DNA of 50,705 nt from M3007 sp046296435 (GTDB lineage Bacteria > Bacteroidota > Bacteroidia > Chitinophagales > Saprospiraceae): positions 1-50,705 of the forward strand of contig JBKBLI010000020.1 in assembly GCA_046296435.1 (NCBI GenBank), read 5' to 3'. Below the pieces are notes generated by a model, which ran no database searches, was not told the DNA's origin, and was given only the letters and a program-made list of their open reading frames with translations. Positions 1 through 8,458 of the stretch are shown here, piece by piece; the first letter of the stretch is position 1; the number at the start of each line of letters is the position of its first letter. A program made the position numbers and the translations under genes.

Positions 1-53
1 ATCGAAAGCGGCCTGCGCCGCCCTGTCTCTTTCGTTTTTTTTGAAACGGGCTG

Positions 54-61
54 CAAAGGTA
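54..61 (-). promoter_or_regulatory. Bacteroidota -7 promoter box, leftward
   Basis: The minus strand reads TACCTTTG, a full match to TAnnTTTG. Transcription would start near position 50 and run out of the window, so the target gene is not visible. I do not see a convincing -33 TTG at the usual distance. Confidence 0.5.
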
Positions 62-179
62 CGACAGTTTTTTGAATCGACAAAAAAAATCTGACTTTTT
101 GCAATTTTTTTTATCCACAAACTGTCCACACGGCCTTTGCTAATCCTTGTTTGAACTCTGCTCTTTTGCAAAGCGGCCG

Positions 180-187
180 CAAAGGTA
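180..187 (-). promoter_or_regulatory. Second leftward -7 promoter box
   Basis: The minus strand again reads TACCTTTG, inside a 12-bp sequence identical to that at 53-64. It may be a second, upstream start site for the same off-window gene, or a duplicated promoter fragment. Confidence 0.45.
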
Positions 188-579
188 CGATGAGTTTTTG
201 ACCCCGCAAGAGATTGTGTGATTTTTTTTCAAAAAAAAATTTCTAAAGCTGAAAAACCGCGCAAAACCCGGACCCAATGACCCGGGACGCCGCCTAAGTA
301 TGTCTCATCAGACATCCCCCGACCCGCTTCGCCGCAAAACCAAATCGCGGCGCAGGGCAGGGGTAGGCGGGCGCAGGGGCGCGAAACCCGCGCGCTGGCC
401 CCTGTCGTTTTTTACCCCTGAAATATGGCGTTGGACATGCCTCGCGCCCTTGCTTTTTTTTAAACATAAATATGAGTATTCGGCGGGCGGAGTGGCGTGG
501 GCAGGTTTTTGGGATTGCGTTCAAAATATTTGAAGTTGTTTGCCGTTGGGTTTTGTGGGGTTGAACAAACCTATGAACT

Positions 580-2190
580 ATGTTATCGAAACAAGAGAAA
601 AATACTTTTCGGGCTGAGATATTCAGGCATTTGGACGGTATTGTCGTTGCGCCGACGGCTTTTGCTTTGCGCAAAAAAGGTGTCATTGATTATTTGCTGG
701 AGTGCGGAAAAGCTGATTTGGGCGATTTGACGCGCCGCTTTGGGGCCAATGAGGGTTATCTTAACGTGGCGTTGCGCGTGCTGGCCGCTCAGGGTTGGCT
801 TAAGCAAAGCATAGATCCGGAAACGGATGTTGTCGGCTATGCGGCGACGGAGCGGGGACGGATTGCGTTGCCGATGACGGACGTGTATGCCGATGCGGCG
901 CATTTGTTGCAATTTTCGGAAAAATTCCATCGTCGGCGTTTTGAGCGGGAGCCGTTCATGAAGCTCAAGGGGATCATGGAAAAGTACCGCAGGGGCTATG
1001 GCTTGCCGACCGAAGGCAGCGATTTGGCTCTTGAGACGCGCAGCCAGATGCTGCGGCATATCGAGGGGATTATTGTAGGTCCGACGATCGTACATTTGGG
1101 TATGGGGGGGATGTTTCATAAGTATTTTATGGAGGCTTCGTTTCGGGCGGAGGAGTTTCACAAAGATCCGGAGAGTTTTTGCGTGATTTTAGATTTTTTG
1201 GCGGAATTGGGCTGGTTTGAGGAAAAGAACCGCACGTATCGATTTACGGACAAAGGCTTGTTTTTTGCGCAGCGGGCGGCTGCTTATGGGGTGACGGTGT
1301 CGTATATACCGATGTTTCGGAGATTGGACGACTTGCTCTTTGGCGATCCGGGAGTTTTGTTTGACGTGCCGGAGGGGTCGCCCGAGATCCATGTGGATCG
1401 GGAGATGAATGTATGGGGCAGCGGCGGCGCGCATGCGACATATTTCAAGAAGGTGGACGAGGTGATCATGAGTTTGTTCAATCGGCCGATCGAGGAGCAG
1501 CCTAAGGGGGTGTTGGATATGGGATGCGGAAACGGGGCATTTTTGCGGCATGTATTTGAGGTGATCGAGCAGCGGACGCTCCGGGGTGAAATGCTAGAGG
1601 AGCATCCGTTGTTTTTGGTGGGCGCCGACTATAATGAGGCGGCGCTCAAGGTAGCCCGGGCTAATCTGATTCAGGCGGATATCTGGGCGAAGATCATTTG
1701 GGGGGATATCGGCCGACCGGATTTGTTGGATCGGGATCTGAAAGAGAATTATGGCATAGCGCTGGGCGATCTGCTCAATGTGCGTACTTTTCTGGATCAC
1801 AACAGGATATGGAGCGAACCGGAGCGCCCTACTCCGGGTCGGGTAAGCCGCTCGACCGGGGCCTTTGCGTATAGGGGGCGGCGTATCCCGAATCATCTGG
1901 TGGAGGACAATTTGCGCGAGCATCTTGCTCGCTGGACGCCTTACGTGCGGCGCTTCGGGCTATTGACGATCGAGCTGCATACGATCCCGCCCGATCTGAC
2001 GGCGGCCAATCTGGGCAAGACGGCGGCCACGGCTTACGATGCTACGCACGGTTTTTCGGATCAGTATATTGTGGAATTGGAGGTGTTCAGACAGGCGGCG
2101 GCGGCGGCGGGGTTGCATCCCGACGAGCGCTTCACAGGTCGCTTTCCGGATTCAGACTTGGCTACGGTCAGCATCCACTTGTTGAAATAG
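580..2190 (+). CDS. SAM-dependent methyltransferase with duplicated winged-helix N-terminus
   Basis: Predicted class I S-adenosylmethionine methyltransferase, 536 residues, cytosolic. The SAM-binding motif I is visible as LDMGCGNG (about residue 309), preceded by about 300 residues that contain two related copies of a helical/winged-helix segment: one near residue 12 (IFRHLDGIVVAPTAF) and one near 151 (MLRHIEGIIVGPTIV). Late in the methyltransferase domain there is LNVRTFLDHNR (about 394-404); a Leu-Asp-His-Asn motif of this kind occurs in the AprA/GphF-type C-methyltransferases of polyketide pathways, some of which bind a metal. No polyketide synthase lies in the window, so the substrate is unknown. 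The gene ends tail-to-tail with the GT87 gene, overlapping it by 39 bp. The ATG at 580 is the first good start. The methyltransferase call is firm, the natural-product link is inference. Confidence 0.75.
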   Translation: MLSKQEKNTFRAEIFRHLDGIVVAPTAFALRKKGVIDYLLECGKADLGDLTRRFGANEGYLNVALRVLAAQGWLKQSIDPETDVVGYAATERGRIALPMTDVYADAAHLLQFSEKFHRRRFEREPFMKLKGIMEKYRRGYGLPTEGSDLALETRSQMLRHIEGIIVGPTIVHLGMGGMFHKYFMEASFRAEEFHKDPESFCVILDFLAELGWFEEKNRTYRFTDKGLFFAQRAAAYGVTVSYIPMFRRLDDLLFGDPGVLFDVPEGSPEIHVDREMNVWGSGGAHATYFKKVDEVIMSLFNRPIEEQPKGVLDMGCGNGAFLRHVFEVIEQRTLRGEMLEEHPLFLVGADYNEAALKVARANLIQADIWAKIIWGDIGRPDLLDRDLKENYGIALGDLLNVRTFLDHNRIWSEPERPTPGRVSRSTGAFAYRGRRIPNHLVEDNLREHLARWTPYVRRFGLLTIELHTIPPDLTAANLGKTAATAYDATHGFSDQYIVELEVFRQAAAAAGLHPDERFTGRFPDSDLATVSIHLLK

Positions 2191-3306
2191 GTCGCTAAAG
2201 CATTGGTCGGCGGTGATCTTCGCCCAGATCAGTATGCAGGGAACGGCCTTGACGACGTAGGGTTCGAACCAGTTTTGCTTGACCCATGCCGGAAACAGGT
2301 CGGTGACCGAAAGCGACGTGAAGACGAACGCCAGTGTGAGGAGCGCTGTGTTGGTGTGCGTGCGCGGCTGCGCATGGTACCAGATGGCCACGCCGGCCAT
2401 GGCGATGATGAAGGTGGGCGACTCGGCCTTGTGGTTGAAGATAACCGACCAGATGAGCCAGGCGCTCAGAGAAAAATACCGATATGTTCGGCTGTGATAA
2501 GCGGATCTACGCAGCAAGGGCAGTAGTCCAAGGGCGCCGCCGATGAGGGTCACCCGGGTTTTGTCGGGGTACAGATCGAACCAAGAGGCCAGCCAACCCT
2601 GTACGGACAGGCCCATCGACCCTGCGTGATCCATGGCCAGCAGTTCGCCCCAGTTTCGGTATTGCCACAGCAGTTCGCTCCATCCGACGAGGGGTGCAGG
2701 CAGCGCGAGCAGGAGAAGCGTCCAGAGCGCTCCCCAGCCGATGTAGCGTATTTTTTTTTCGTAAAAAATAAAAAGCGCGCCGAGGACGACGCTGAACAGC
2801 TTGACGAAAACCGATCCGACCAGGGTTAAGGCGCTGAGAGCGGGGCGTCTTTGTTCGAGCAGGGCGATGGCGGCGATCATCATGGCGGCCATGAGTCCGT
2901 TGGATTGCTCGTTCTGGAGGGAGGTGAATAGCTCGGGCAGACACAGCAGGAGGATGGCGTTTCGGGCATGGGGCGCAAGGCCGGGGAGCATGCGAACGGC
3001 GAAGTAAAAAGACAAGGCATTCAGGATATTCCACAGGCAAAGACCGGCCCAATCGGGCAAAACAGCCAGCGGCCCAAAGCACATCGCGAAGGTAGGGCTA
3101 TACTTGTATAAGTCCTGAAAAGCGTGCGGATAATGGAGGTACAGGTTGTTGCCTGCGAGCAGGTTGAAGAAGGCGTATCTGAATATCTCGTAATTGTTGT
3201 AATGTGAGTAAAGGGACTCAGGAGACGGGGCGAGCGTGTAGCTTTGTATTGCTGCCGCGAGGGCTAAGGCGGCATAACACAAGCCGATGATTTGGACAGT
3301 CTTCAT
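2152..3306 (-). CDS. GT87/DUF2029-like membrane mannosyltransferase
   Basis: Predicted integral-membrane glycosyltransferase of the GT87 (DUF2029) group, 384 residues, with about nine to ten hydrophobic segments. Enzymes of this group use polyprenyl-phosphate sugars on the outer face of the inner membrane. The typical early loop is present: a Tyr-rich stretch (GNNLYLHYPHAF, then DLYKYSPTFAMCFGPLAVLP at about 65-84), where the family has conserved Tyr/Pro residues before the second membrane helix. I start it at ATG 3306 (MKTVQIIG) rather than at 3372, because the longer form would overlap hisS and puts 22 polar residues ahead of the first helix. It lies 29 bp downstream of hisS on the same strand, so the two may be cotranscribed. 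The sugar and acceptor cannot be told from the sequence. Confidence 0.7.
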   Translation of the reverse strand: MKTVQIIGLCYAALALAAAIQSYTLAPSPESLYSHYNNYEIFRYAFFNLLAGNNLYLHYPHAFQDLYKYSPTFAMCFGPLAVLPDWAGLCLWNILNALSFYFAVRMLPGLAPHARNAILLLCLPELFTSLQNEQSNGLMAAMMIAAIALLEQRRPALSALTLVGSVFVKLFSVVLGALFIFYEKKIRYIGWGALWTLLLLALPAPLVGWSELLWQYRNWGELLAMDHAGSMGLSVQGWLASWFDLYPDKTRVTLIGGALGLLPLLRRSAYHSRTYRYFSLSAWLIWSVIFNHKAESPTFIIAMAGVAIWYHAQPRTHTNTALLTLAFVFTSLSVTDLFPAWVKQNWFEPYVVKAVPCILIWAKITADQCFSDLFQQVDADRSQV

Positions 3307-3335
3307 ATTCGGATGAGCGATGCCATATCCCGCAA

Positions 3336-4685
3336 TCAGGCATTGCGCAGGCGCTCCAGCGCTTCGCGCCAACCGAGGTTTATCTGTTCGCCGGTAGTTT
3401 GGTCTTTGACGGCGAGGGTGCGCGCAGCCACTTCAGACTCGCCGATGATGGCTACGAACGGGATGTTGCGTTTAGCGGCATATTCGAATTGTTTTTTGAG
3501 CTTGCCGGGTTCGGGGTAGATTTCGGTAGCGACGCCTTCCTGCCGCAGGAAAGTGGCGCACGCAAAGGCATAGGGCAGGGCTTCAGGGTCCAGACACATG
3601 ATCAGCAGGCGCGTGCTTCCTTCGAAGCGTTCGGGGAAAAGCCCGAGTTCTTTCATAACGTCGTAGATGCGGTCGGCGCCAAACGACACGCCGACGCCTG
3701 ACAACCCCGGGGCGCCGAACACGCCGGTGAGGTCGGCATAGCGCCCTCCGCCGCCGATGCTGCCCATCTTGACGCCAAGGGCCTCGACTTCGAAGATGCA
3801 GCCGGTGTAGTAGCCCAAGCCGCGGGCCAGAGTCAGGTCAAAGTGCAAGGCGTTGTGTAGGGGGGTGTGGGCCAGCAGGTCGAATACGGTCTGGAGTTCA
3901 GCTATACCGAGCAGGCCTGTCGGGCTGTCGGCCAGACGCGGGCGCAATGCGTCCAGAGTATCGGATTGCAGGATTTGCTCGATGTGCGCGGCGGCTTCAG
4001 GGCCGATGCCGCGCTCGTGGAGTTCTGCCCTGACGCCCTCGATACCGATTTTGTCGAGTTTGTCGAGGGCGACGGTCATATCGACGAACCGGTCGGCTGC
4101 GCCAACGGCTTCGGCGATGCCATAGAGCACTTTGCGGTTGTTGATTTTGATGCGCACCGGGATGCCCAGTCGGCTGAATGCGAGATCGTATATTTGCACC
4201 AGTTCGGCCTCATACATAAGGCTTTCGGAGCCGATCACATCCACGTCGCATTGGTAGAACTCCCTGTAGCGGCCGCGCTGAGGGCGGTCGGCCCGCCATA
4301 CGGGTTGGATCTGGTAGCGCTTGAAGGGCATGGGCAGCGCGTGGCGGTTCATCACGACGTAGCGCGCGAAGGGTACGGTCAGGTCGTATCGCAGGCCGCG
4401 TTTGGCGATGTGCGGGAGCAGGGCCGCCGAGTTTTTGTGCATCAGCGCATCGGAGGGAGCTTCCTTCAGGTAGTCGCCGTTGTTGAGCACGCGGAAGAGC
4501 AGTTTATCGCCTTCGTCGCCGTATTTGCCGGTGAGGGTGCTCAAGTTTTCGAGGCTGGGCGTCTCCAGGGGCTGGAAACCGTAAGCGGCGAATACGGATT
4601 TGATGGCGTCGAAAATGTATTGTCGTTTGCGTACCTCGTCGGGGCCAAAATCGCGCACCCCTTCAGGTAGTCCGGGTTTTTGCAT
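3336..4685 (-). CDS. hisS: Histidyl-tRNA synthetase
   Basis: Class II aminoacyl-tRNA synthetase that charges tRNA-His; 449 residues. The N-terminus KPGLPEGVRDFGP is typical for the family. Motif 2 spans about residues 123-149 (RYQIQPVWRADRPQRGRYRE), the histidine-specific ARGLGYYTG lies near 290, and motif 3 follows as GGGGRYADL. The C-terminal anticodon-binding domain is recognisable from about residue 350 (LLIMCLDPE onward, with the conserved KLKKQ/AAKRNIPFVAIIGE stretch). I place the start at ATG 4685 (MQKPGLPEG), nine codons inside a longer open frame that begins at 4712, because homologues begin just before GxPxGxRD. No minus-strand TAnnTTTG box is visible between 4686 and 4787. Confidence 0.97.
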   Translation of the reverse strand: MQKPGLPEGVRDFGPDEVRKRQYIFDAIKSVFAAYGFQPLETPSLENLSTLTGKYGDEGDKLLFRVLNNGDYLKEAPSDALMHKNSAALLPHIAKRGLRYDLTVPFARYVVMNRHALPMPFKRYQIQPVWRADRPQRGRYREFYQCDVDVIGSESLMYEAELVQIYDLAFSRLGIPVRIKINNRKVLYGIAEAVGAADRFVDMTVALDKLDKIGIEGVRAELHERGIGPEAAAHIEQILQSDTLDALRPRLADSPTGLLGIAELQTVFDLLAHTPLHNALHFDLTLARGLGYYTGCIFEVEALGVKMGSIGGGGRYADLTGVFGAPGLSGVGVSFGADRIYDVMKELGLFPERFEGSTRLLIMCLDPEALPYAFACATFLRQEGVATEIYPEPGKLKKQFEYAAKRNIPFVAIIGESEVAARTLAVKDQTTGEQINLGWREALERLRNA

Positions 4686-4787
4686 ATCGTGGATAAAGGT
4701 GACTGAATACACACAGCTTCCTGTTCGGCGGCCAGGTCTTGCAGGGACAGCGATCGGACGAAGGCATAGGCGCCCCCCTCAGGACGC

Positions 4788-5234
4788 TCAGAACAAAAGC
4801 CCTTTAGGCGCCAACGAAAGGATGATCAGGCCCAATCCGACGCTGGTGTAAATGGCCAATTTGCGGAATTTATCGTTGTGAGCGACACTCTTTTTGGACA
4901 GGGTGCGGCCCAGTTGTATCATTGCGACGGCCAGGAGCATGACGGTGATGTGCTCCACGGCGTAGTAGCGGAGCGCGCTGTCTTTCATGGCCGCGCCCAT
5001 ATTGGCGAACGCCTGCCGGGTGTATGCGCTGGTTCCGAAATACAGGGTCAAGCCCAGGAGCAATTGGAGATGCGTTAATCCCAGCAAAGAAGCCGATGCG
5101 GCATTATCGGTGCGGGTATAATCGCGGCGACCCAACCAGCCTGAATATGCGCGGTACAAGACAAAAATCAGGGCTGCCAGAAGCAGATATCGGTTCCAGG
5201 AATGAACGCTGGCCAGTATTTGGTGAAAGGACAT
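4788..5234 (-). CDS. Small four-helix membrane protein (cytochrome b-like family)
   Basis: Membrane protein of 148 residues with four hydrophobic segments (about 13-31, 48-66, 92-108, 127-145). Histidines sit near the membrane boundaries: H11 (HSWNRY), H55 (LTHLQLLLG) and H94 (VEHITVML). Proteins of this size and pattern are common in Bacteroidota and are often labelled cytochrome b, but no experimental role is known to me and heme binding is only suggested by the spaced histidines. A minus-strand TATCTTTG promoter box at 5266-5273 lies about 30 nt upstream of the ATG. hisS follows about 100 bp downstream on the same strand. Confidence 0.6.
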   Translation of the reverse strand: MSFHQILASVHSWNRYLLLAALIFVLYRAYSGWLGRRDYTRTDNAASASLLGLTHLQLLLGLTLYFGTSAYTRQAFANMGAAMKDSALRYYAVEHITVMLLAVAMIQLGRTLSKKSVAHNDKFRKLAIYTSVGLGLIILSLAPKGLLF

Positions 5235-5265
5235 GTTGAAGAGATTTTCGCGTCAAATAACGGTG

Positions 5266-5273
5266 CAAAGATA
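5266..5273 (-). promoter_or_regulatory. -7 promoter box for the small membrane protein
   Basis: The minus strand reads TATCTTTG, a full TAnnTTTG match about 32 bp upstream of the ATG at 5234. It is divergent from the plus-strand box at 5381. Confidence 0.6.
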
Positions 5274-5380
5274 GGTTGGGGGATGTATCTTTTTGAAAAA
5301 AAAGCGAATTAAGCGAACATTAACAGCATTGCACTGTCTTTTTAAGTGGTTCTTAACTATATAGCAACAGAAAAAGCCCG

Positions 5381-5388
5381 TATCTTTG
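5381..5388 (+). promoter_or_regulatory. -7 promoter box for the Trp/Gly-rich protein
   Basis: TATCTTTG matches TAnnTTTG and is followed by the ATG codons at 5427 and 5436, giving a leader of roughly 35-45 nt. Confidence 0.6.
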
Positions 5389-5426
5389 CACTCGAAACCA
5401 AAAGAATTGTTTTTTCGCTTTTTAAA

Positions 5427-6587
5427 ATGTTTGCCATGAAAGAAAACCGCAGTTTTATCGGCCTTGTATTGATCGTTTTGTTCGGCATGCTTTATCCGAC
5501 TTGGGCAACGGCTCAGGACGACTTGTTCTACGAACCGCCTCGCAAAACGCGTCAAGCTCCGCCGCCGCCTAATAATAGTGGTGATCAGTTCAGCTATGAC
5601 GCTGAATCTTACGATTACGACAACAATTATTATTATGATGACGACGACTATCCCTACGAATATTCTTCGCGTATTCGTCGCTTCCATCGTCCGGTGCGCA
5701 GCGCCGATTTTTTTGATCCGTTCTACATCGATCTTTGGTACTACGATCCGTTTTTCATGCCGGGTATCAGCATATACACATATTCCTACACCGATTATTG
5801 GATGTGGCGTCGCTGGAATCGCTGGAACCGCCGCGCCGCTTGGGCGTGGGGCAATCCGTATGCCGGCTGGGGATTCAGCCCTTGGGGCTGGAATACCTGG
5901 GCGGGACCCGGTTGGGGCTTTGGCGGACCGGGTTGGGGAGCGCCCGGTTGGGGCTGGGGCAACTCCTTTGTCTGGAACAACTATTTCTACGATCCGTACT
6001 GGGTATGGAATGGCTACAACCCTTACTGCCCTAACGTATGGGTCAACAACAATGTCTGGTACAACAACAATAATTTTTATGGCGGCAACAACGGTTTCCG
6101 TCCGCAGACCTACACCGGTCCACGCCGCCATGGCTCGACGGTAACCCCGGGATATGCGCGCATTGACGACGGCCGTAATGGACGCTTATCGCCAAATGTG
6201 AAAGATTCGCCAGTGATTGAATTGAATCGCCCGGGCCGCCAGATTTACAGCGATCGCGAACCCGCGGGGAATACCTCTGATCGCGGCCGCACTTCTCCAT
6301 CGCGCGAAGCGAGGGGCGCCGACCAAGGTCGTCAAAACGAAATGAGCCGTCAAAACGACGGCGCTCGTCCGAGCCGCGAGATCCAGTCGCGTCCGGAGCG
6401 TCCGTCAGAGCGCGCGCCCAGCCGGGGCGGCGGATCGGACATGCGGTCCATCAGTCCGGATCGCGGATCCTCTGGAGGCGGTAGTTTTCGCTCCGGCGGA
6501 TCTTCCGGCGGCGGTTCGCGCCCAAGCGGCGGCGGAAGTAGCGGCGGCTCGCGTTCCGGCGGCGGCGGTTCGCGCGGGCGTCAGTAA
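5427..6587 (+). CDS. Secreted low-complexity Trp/Gly/Tyr/Asn-rich protein
   Basis: Probable secreted or surface protein, 386 residues, function unknown. The N-terminus is a signal peptide (MKENRSFIGLVLIVLFGMLY then a cleavage-like ATAQDD); ATG 5436 (MKENRS) is an equally good start. The mature protein has three zones: an acidic Asp/Tyr-rich part (about 40-80), a centre dominated by Trp, Gly, Tyr and Asn with GW/PGWG repeats (about 115-225), and a Ser/Gly/Arg/Pro tail that ends in Gly/Ser runs (about 280-386). The bias toward aromatic residues recalls adhesive or amyloid-like surface proteins, but that is inference. Related Bacteroidota proteins are sometimes mislabelled as tRNA synthetases; nothing here supports an enzyme. 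It is driven by its own TAnnTTTG box. Confidence 0.7.
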   Translation: MFAMKENRSFIGLVLIVLFGMLYPTWATAQDDLFYEPPRKTRQAPPPPNNSGDQFSYDAESYDYDNNYYYDDDDYPYEYSSRIRRFHRPVRSADFFDPFYIDLWYYDPFFMPGISIYTYSYTDYWMWRRWNRWNRRAAWAWGNPYAGWGFSPWGWNTWAGPGWGFGGPGWGAPGWGWGNSFVWNNYFYDPYWVWNGYNPYCPNVWVNNNVWYNNNNFYGGNNGFRPQTYTGPRRHGSTVTPGYARIDDGRNGRLSPNVKDSPVIELNRPGRQIYSDREPAGNTSDRGRTSPSREARGADQGRQNEMSRQNDGARPSREIQSRPERPSERAPSRGGGSDMRSISPDRGSSGGGSFRSGGSSGGGSRPSGGGSSGGSRSGGGGSRGRQ

Positions 6588-6622
6588 ATGATCAATCGCT
6601 TGAGTTTAAATAACATATTGCT

Positions 6623-6660
6623 ATGGGGCGACCTCTTCCTCCAAGAAGGCGTCGCCCCAT
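6623..6660. terminator. Perfect 10-bp inverted repeat, possible terminator
   Basis: Arms ATGGGGCGAC (6623-6632) and GTCGCCCCAT (6651-6660) are perfect complements around an 18-nt loop, 36 bp after the stop of the Trp/Gly-rich gene. There is no T-run after it, so it could be an mRNA 3' stabiliser or a weak terminator. Confidence 0.45.
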
Positions 6661-6833
6661 GCTTTATCGCGCGGCGAGCGTTGGGCTGCAACAAGCTGCG
6701 CGCTTCTGTTTGCTCATGCGTTACCGCACACCCCGCCTGCGTCCCTGTCCCTTTTCCCATCAAACACTACGACGCATGATATGTTAATACCTTAGCGCCA
6801 ATGTCGCAACGTCATCAAACACAGACCTTTGCC

Positions 6834-8306
6834 ATGAGATATTTGATATTGCCCTTTTTCCTGTTGATTATTTTGTCCGTAACGCAGGCGCAGGCGCCTT
6901 CCGATGCGCTGCGTTTTACGCAACTCATACCCGGCGGCAGCGCCAGGATGATCGCCTCTGGCGGCGCTTTTACCGCGCTGGGCGGAGATTTTGGCGTGAT
7001 TAGTCTTAATCCGGCGGGTTTGGCAGACTATCGGGCCAACGAATTTGTGCTGTCGCCTTCGTTGCGTTTTTCAAGCAGCAACTCGCGTTTGGTCGGCGCC
7101 GGCAATAATGCTTTTGACGAGGACAAAACCGGATTTGGATTTGACAACTTAGGGGTTGTGTTTCACAATCAGCCAAGCGGCAAATGGACCACTTCTAACT
7201 TCGCCATTGGCTTCAACCGTCTCGCCAATTACGGACAATCCTACTATTACGAGGGTCGCGCGCCGGGCTCGATCATGACGCCTTTTTATGATGAAGCCCG
7301 CCAGGTATTCGAAACGGGAGGCGATGAGCGCAATCTGTACCCTTTCACCTCCGGTTTGGCGTGGGATGCCAATGGTCTGTACCGTCAGGATGGCGTGTTG
7401 TCTTATGACTTTTTGGGGGTTGAGGACGCTTCGATTGCGCGCTCGCACACGCTGAGCACTTCTGGCGGTTACAACGAGTTGTCCTTTGCATTTGCGGGCA
7501 ACTACAACGAAAAATTCCTCGTCGGCATGAATGTCGGCGTGCCCATAGTGCGTTACCGCATTGAAGGCGAATACCGCGAGGAAAATATAGACGGCGAAGT
7601 TCCCTTTTTTGATCGCCTGAGCTATACGGAGTATCTTCAGACATCGGGAGTGGGTTTTAACATGAAACTGGGTATGGTCTATCGCGTGACGCCCAACTTC
7701 AGGATGGGCGCAGCGTTTCATACGCCTACTTTTCTGGGGCTGACCGACCGGTACAACAATTCGATGCGCTACGCTTATACCGACGGCAACGGTCCTAATC
7801 CGGGCATAGAGCAGTTTTCGCCCGAGGGCGTGACCGACTATCGGCTGCGTACGCCGTGGCGGGCTTCTTTCGGCGGCGCCATGCTTGCCGGCGGCATAGG
7901 TTTTCTGAGCGCCGATATCGAGTTTGTGGATTATAGCAACTCTCGTTTCAACCTCACCGCCAATGTGAACAACACTGAAAACCGGCAGGCTGAACGCGAA
8001 TTGAACAGCGCGGTGCGTCGCGATTACCGCCAGGGAATCAACTATCGCTTTGGCGGAATGCTGAAGTTGGATATTGTTCGCCTGCGAGCCGGTTATGGTC
8101 TGTATAGCCGTCCGGGCGTTCGCGATTCGGGTTTTGATTCGGTGTATTCGTTTGGCGCGGATCTGAGTTTAGAGCAGTTTTATGTAGGTTTGGCGGCCAG
8201 GTTGAGCCGCGCCGAGCGTTTTGTTGCGCCCTATCCGGGCGTTGCGGGCGCCAACTCCGACGCCAATCTCAACGATTTTGTGCTGACATTCGGCATTCGT
8301 TTTTGA
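6834..8306 (+). CDS. FadL/OmpP1-like outer-membrane barrel protein
   Basis: Predicted outer-membrane beta-barrel of the OmpP1/FadL/TodX superfamily, 490 residues; members of this family let hydrophobic compounds cross the outer membrane, and PorV of the T9SS is a relative. The signal peptide is MRYLILPFFLLIILSVTQAQA. The mature N-terminus has the family hallmark, a glycine-rich stretch followed by NPAGLA (GSARMIASGGAFTALGGDFG, then SLNPAGLADY). Alternating strands run to a terminal strand ending FGIRF with a C-terminal Phe, as expected for BAM substrates. I chose ATG 6834 over an upstream ATG at 6801 because it opens the signal peptide; a GACCTTTG sequence (one mismatch to TAnnTTTG) lies just 2 nt before it. 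A strong terminator follows at 8383. Confidence 0.8.
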   Translation: MRYLILPFFLLIILSVTQAQAPSDALRFTQLIPGGSARMIASGGAFTALGGDFGVISLNPAGLADYRANEFVLSPSLRFSSSNSRLVGAGNNAFDEDKTGFGFDNLGVVFHNQPSGKWTTSNFAIGFNRLANYGQSYYYEGRAPGSIMTPFYDEARQVFETGGDERNLYPFTSGLAWDANGLYRQDGVLSYDFLGVEDASIARSHTLSTSGGYNELSFAFAGNYNEKFLVGMNVGVPIVRYRIEGEYREENIDGEVPFFDRLSYTEYLQTSGVGFNMKLGMVYRVTPNFRMGAAFHTPTFLGLTDRYNNSMRYAYTDGNGPNPGIEQFSPEGVTDYRLRTPWRASFGGAMLAGGIGFLSADIEFVDYSNSRFNLTANVNNTENRQAERELNSAVRRDYRQGINYRFGGMLKLDIVRLRAGYGLYSRPGVRDSGFDSVYSFGADLSLEQFYVGLAARLSRAERFVAPYPGVAGANSDANLNDFVLTFGIRF

Positions 8307-8382
8307 GATCGGAGCGCGCCCTGCGCTATTTTTGCTTTTACCTGCCGGCGTTTTTGCGATTTTTGGTTCGCGCTGCGGCAAG

Positions 8383-8420
8383 ACGGCTTTACCTTTGCAA
8401 TGCGGTAAAGCCGTTTTTTT
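8383..8420 (+). terminator. Rho-independent terminator
   Basis: Perfect 11-bp arms ACGGCTTTACC (8383-8393) and GGTAAAGCCGT (8404-8414) around a 10-nt loop, followed by a run of T. It ends the porin transcript and insulates rfbC. Confidence 0.9.
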
Positions 8421-8458
8421 TATTTATTCAAGACTAATCGCCCCGGCGTTATCTGTTT

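Larger units (their letters stand above)
1..579. other. Noncoding region with leftward promoters
   Basis: I see no gene here. The stretch holds two minus-strand TAnnTTTG boxes (listed separately) that sit in a repeated 12-bp string GCAAAGGTACGA at 53-64 and 179-190, so it probably drives a gene lying left of the window. It also holds one perfect DnaA box (TTATCCACA, 111-119), a T8-C-A9 tract at about 223-239, and a GC hairpin with arms CAGGGGC (374-380) and GCCCCTG (398-404) followed by TCG and six T, which resembles a rho-independent terminator on the plus strand. Confidence 0.6.

Noticed and set aside
294..730. Overlapping small frames left of the methyltransferase gene
   Set aside because: They overlap one another on both strands and run into the methyltransferase gene; the compositions look random.
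5427..6587. Aminoacyl-tRNA synthetase label used for similar low-complexity proteins
   Set aside because: No synthetase motif is present; the similarity is compositional only.
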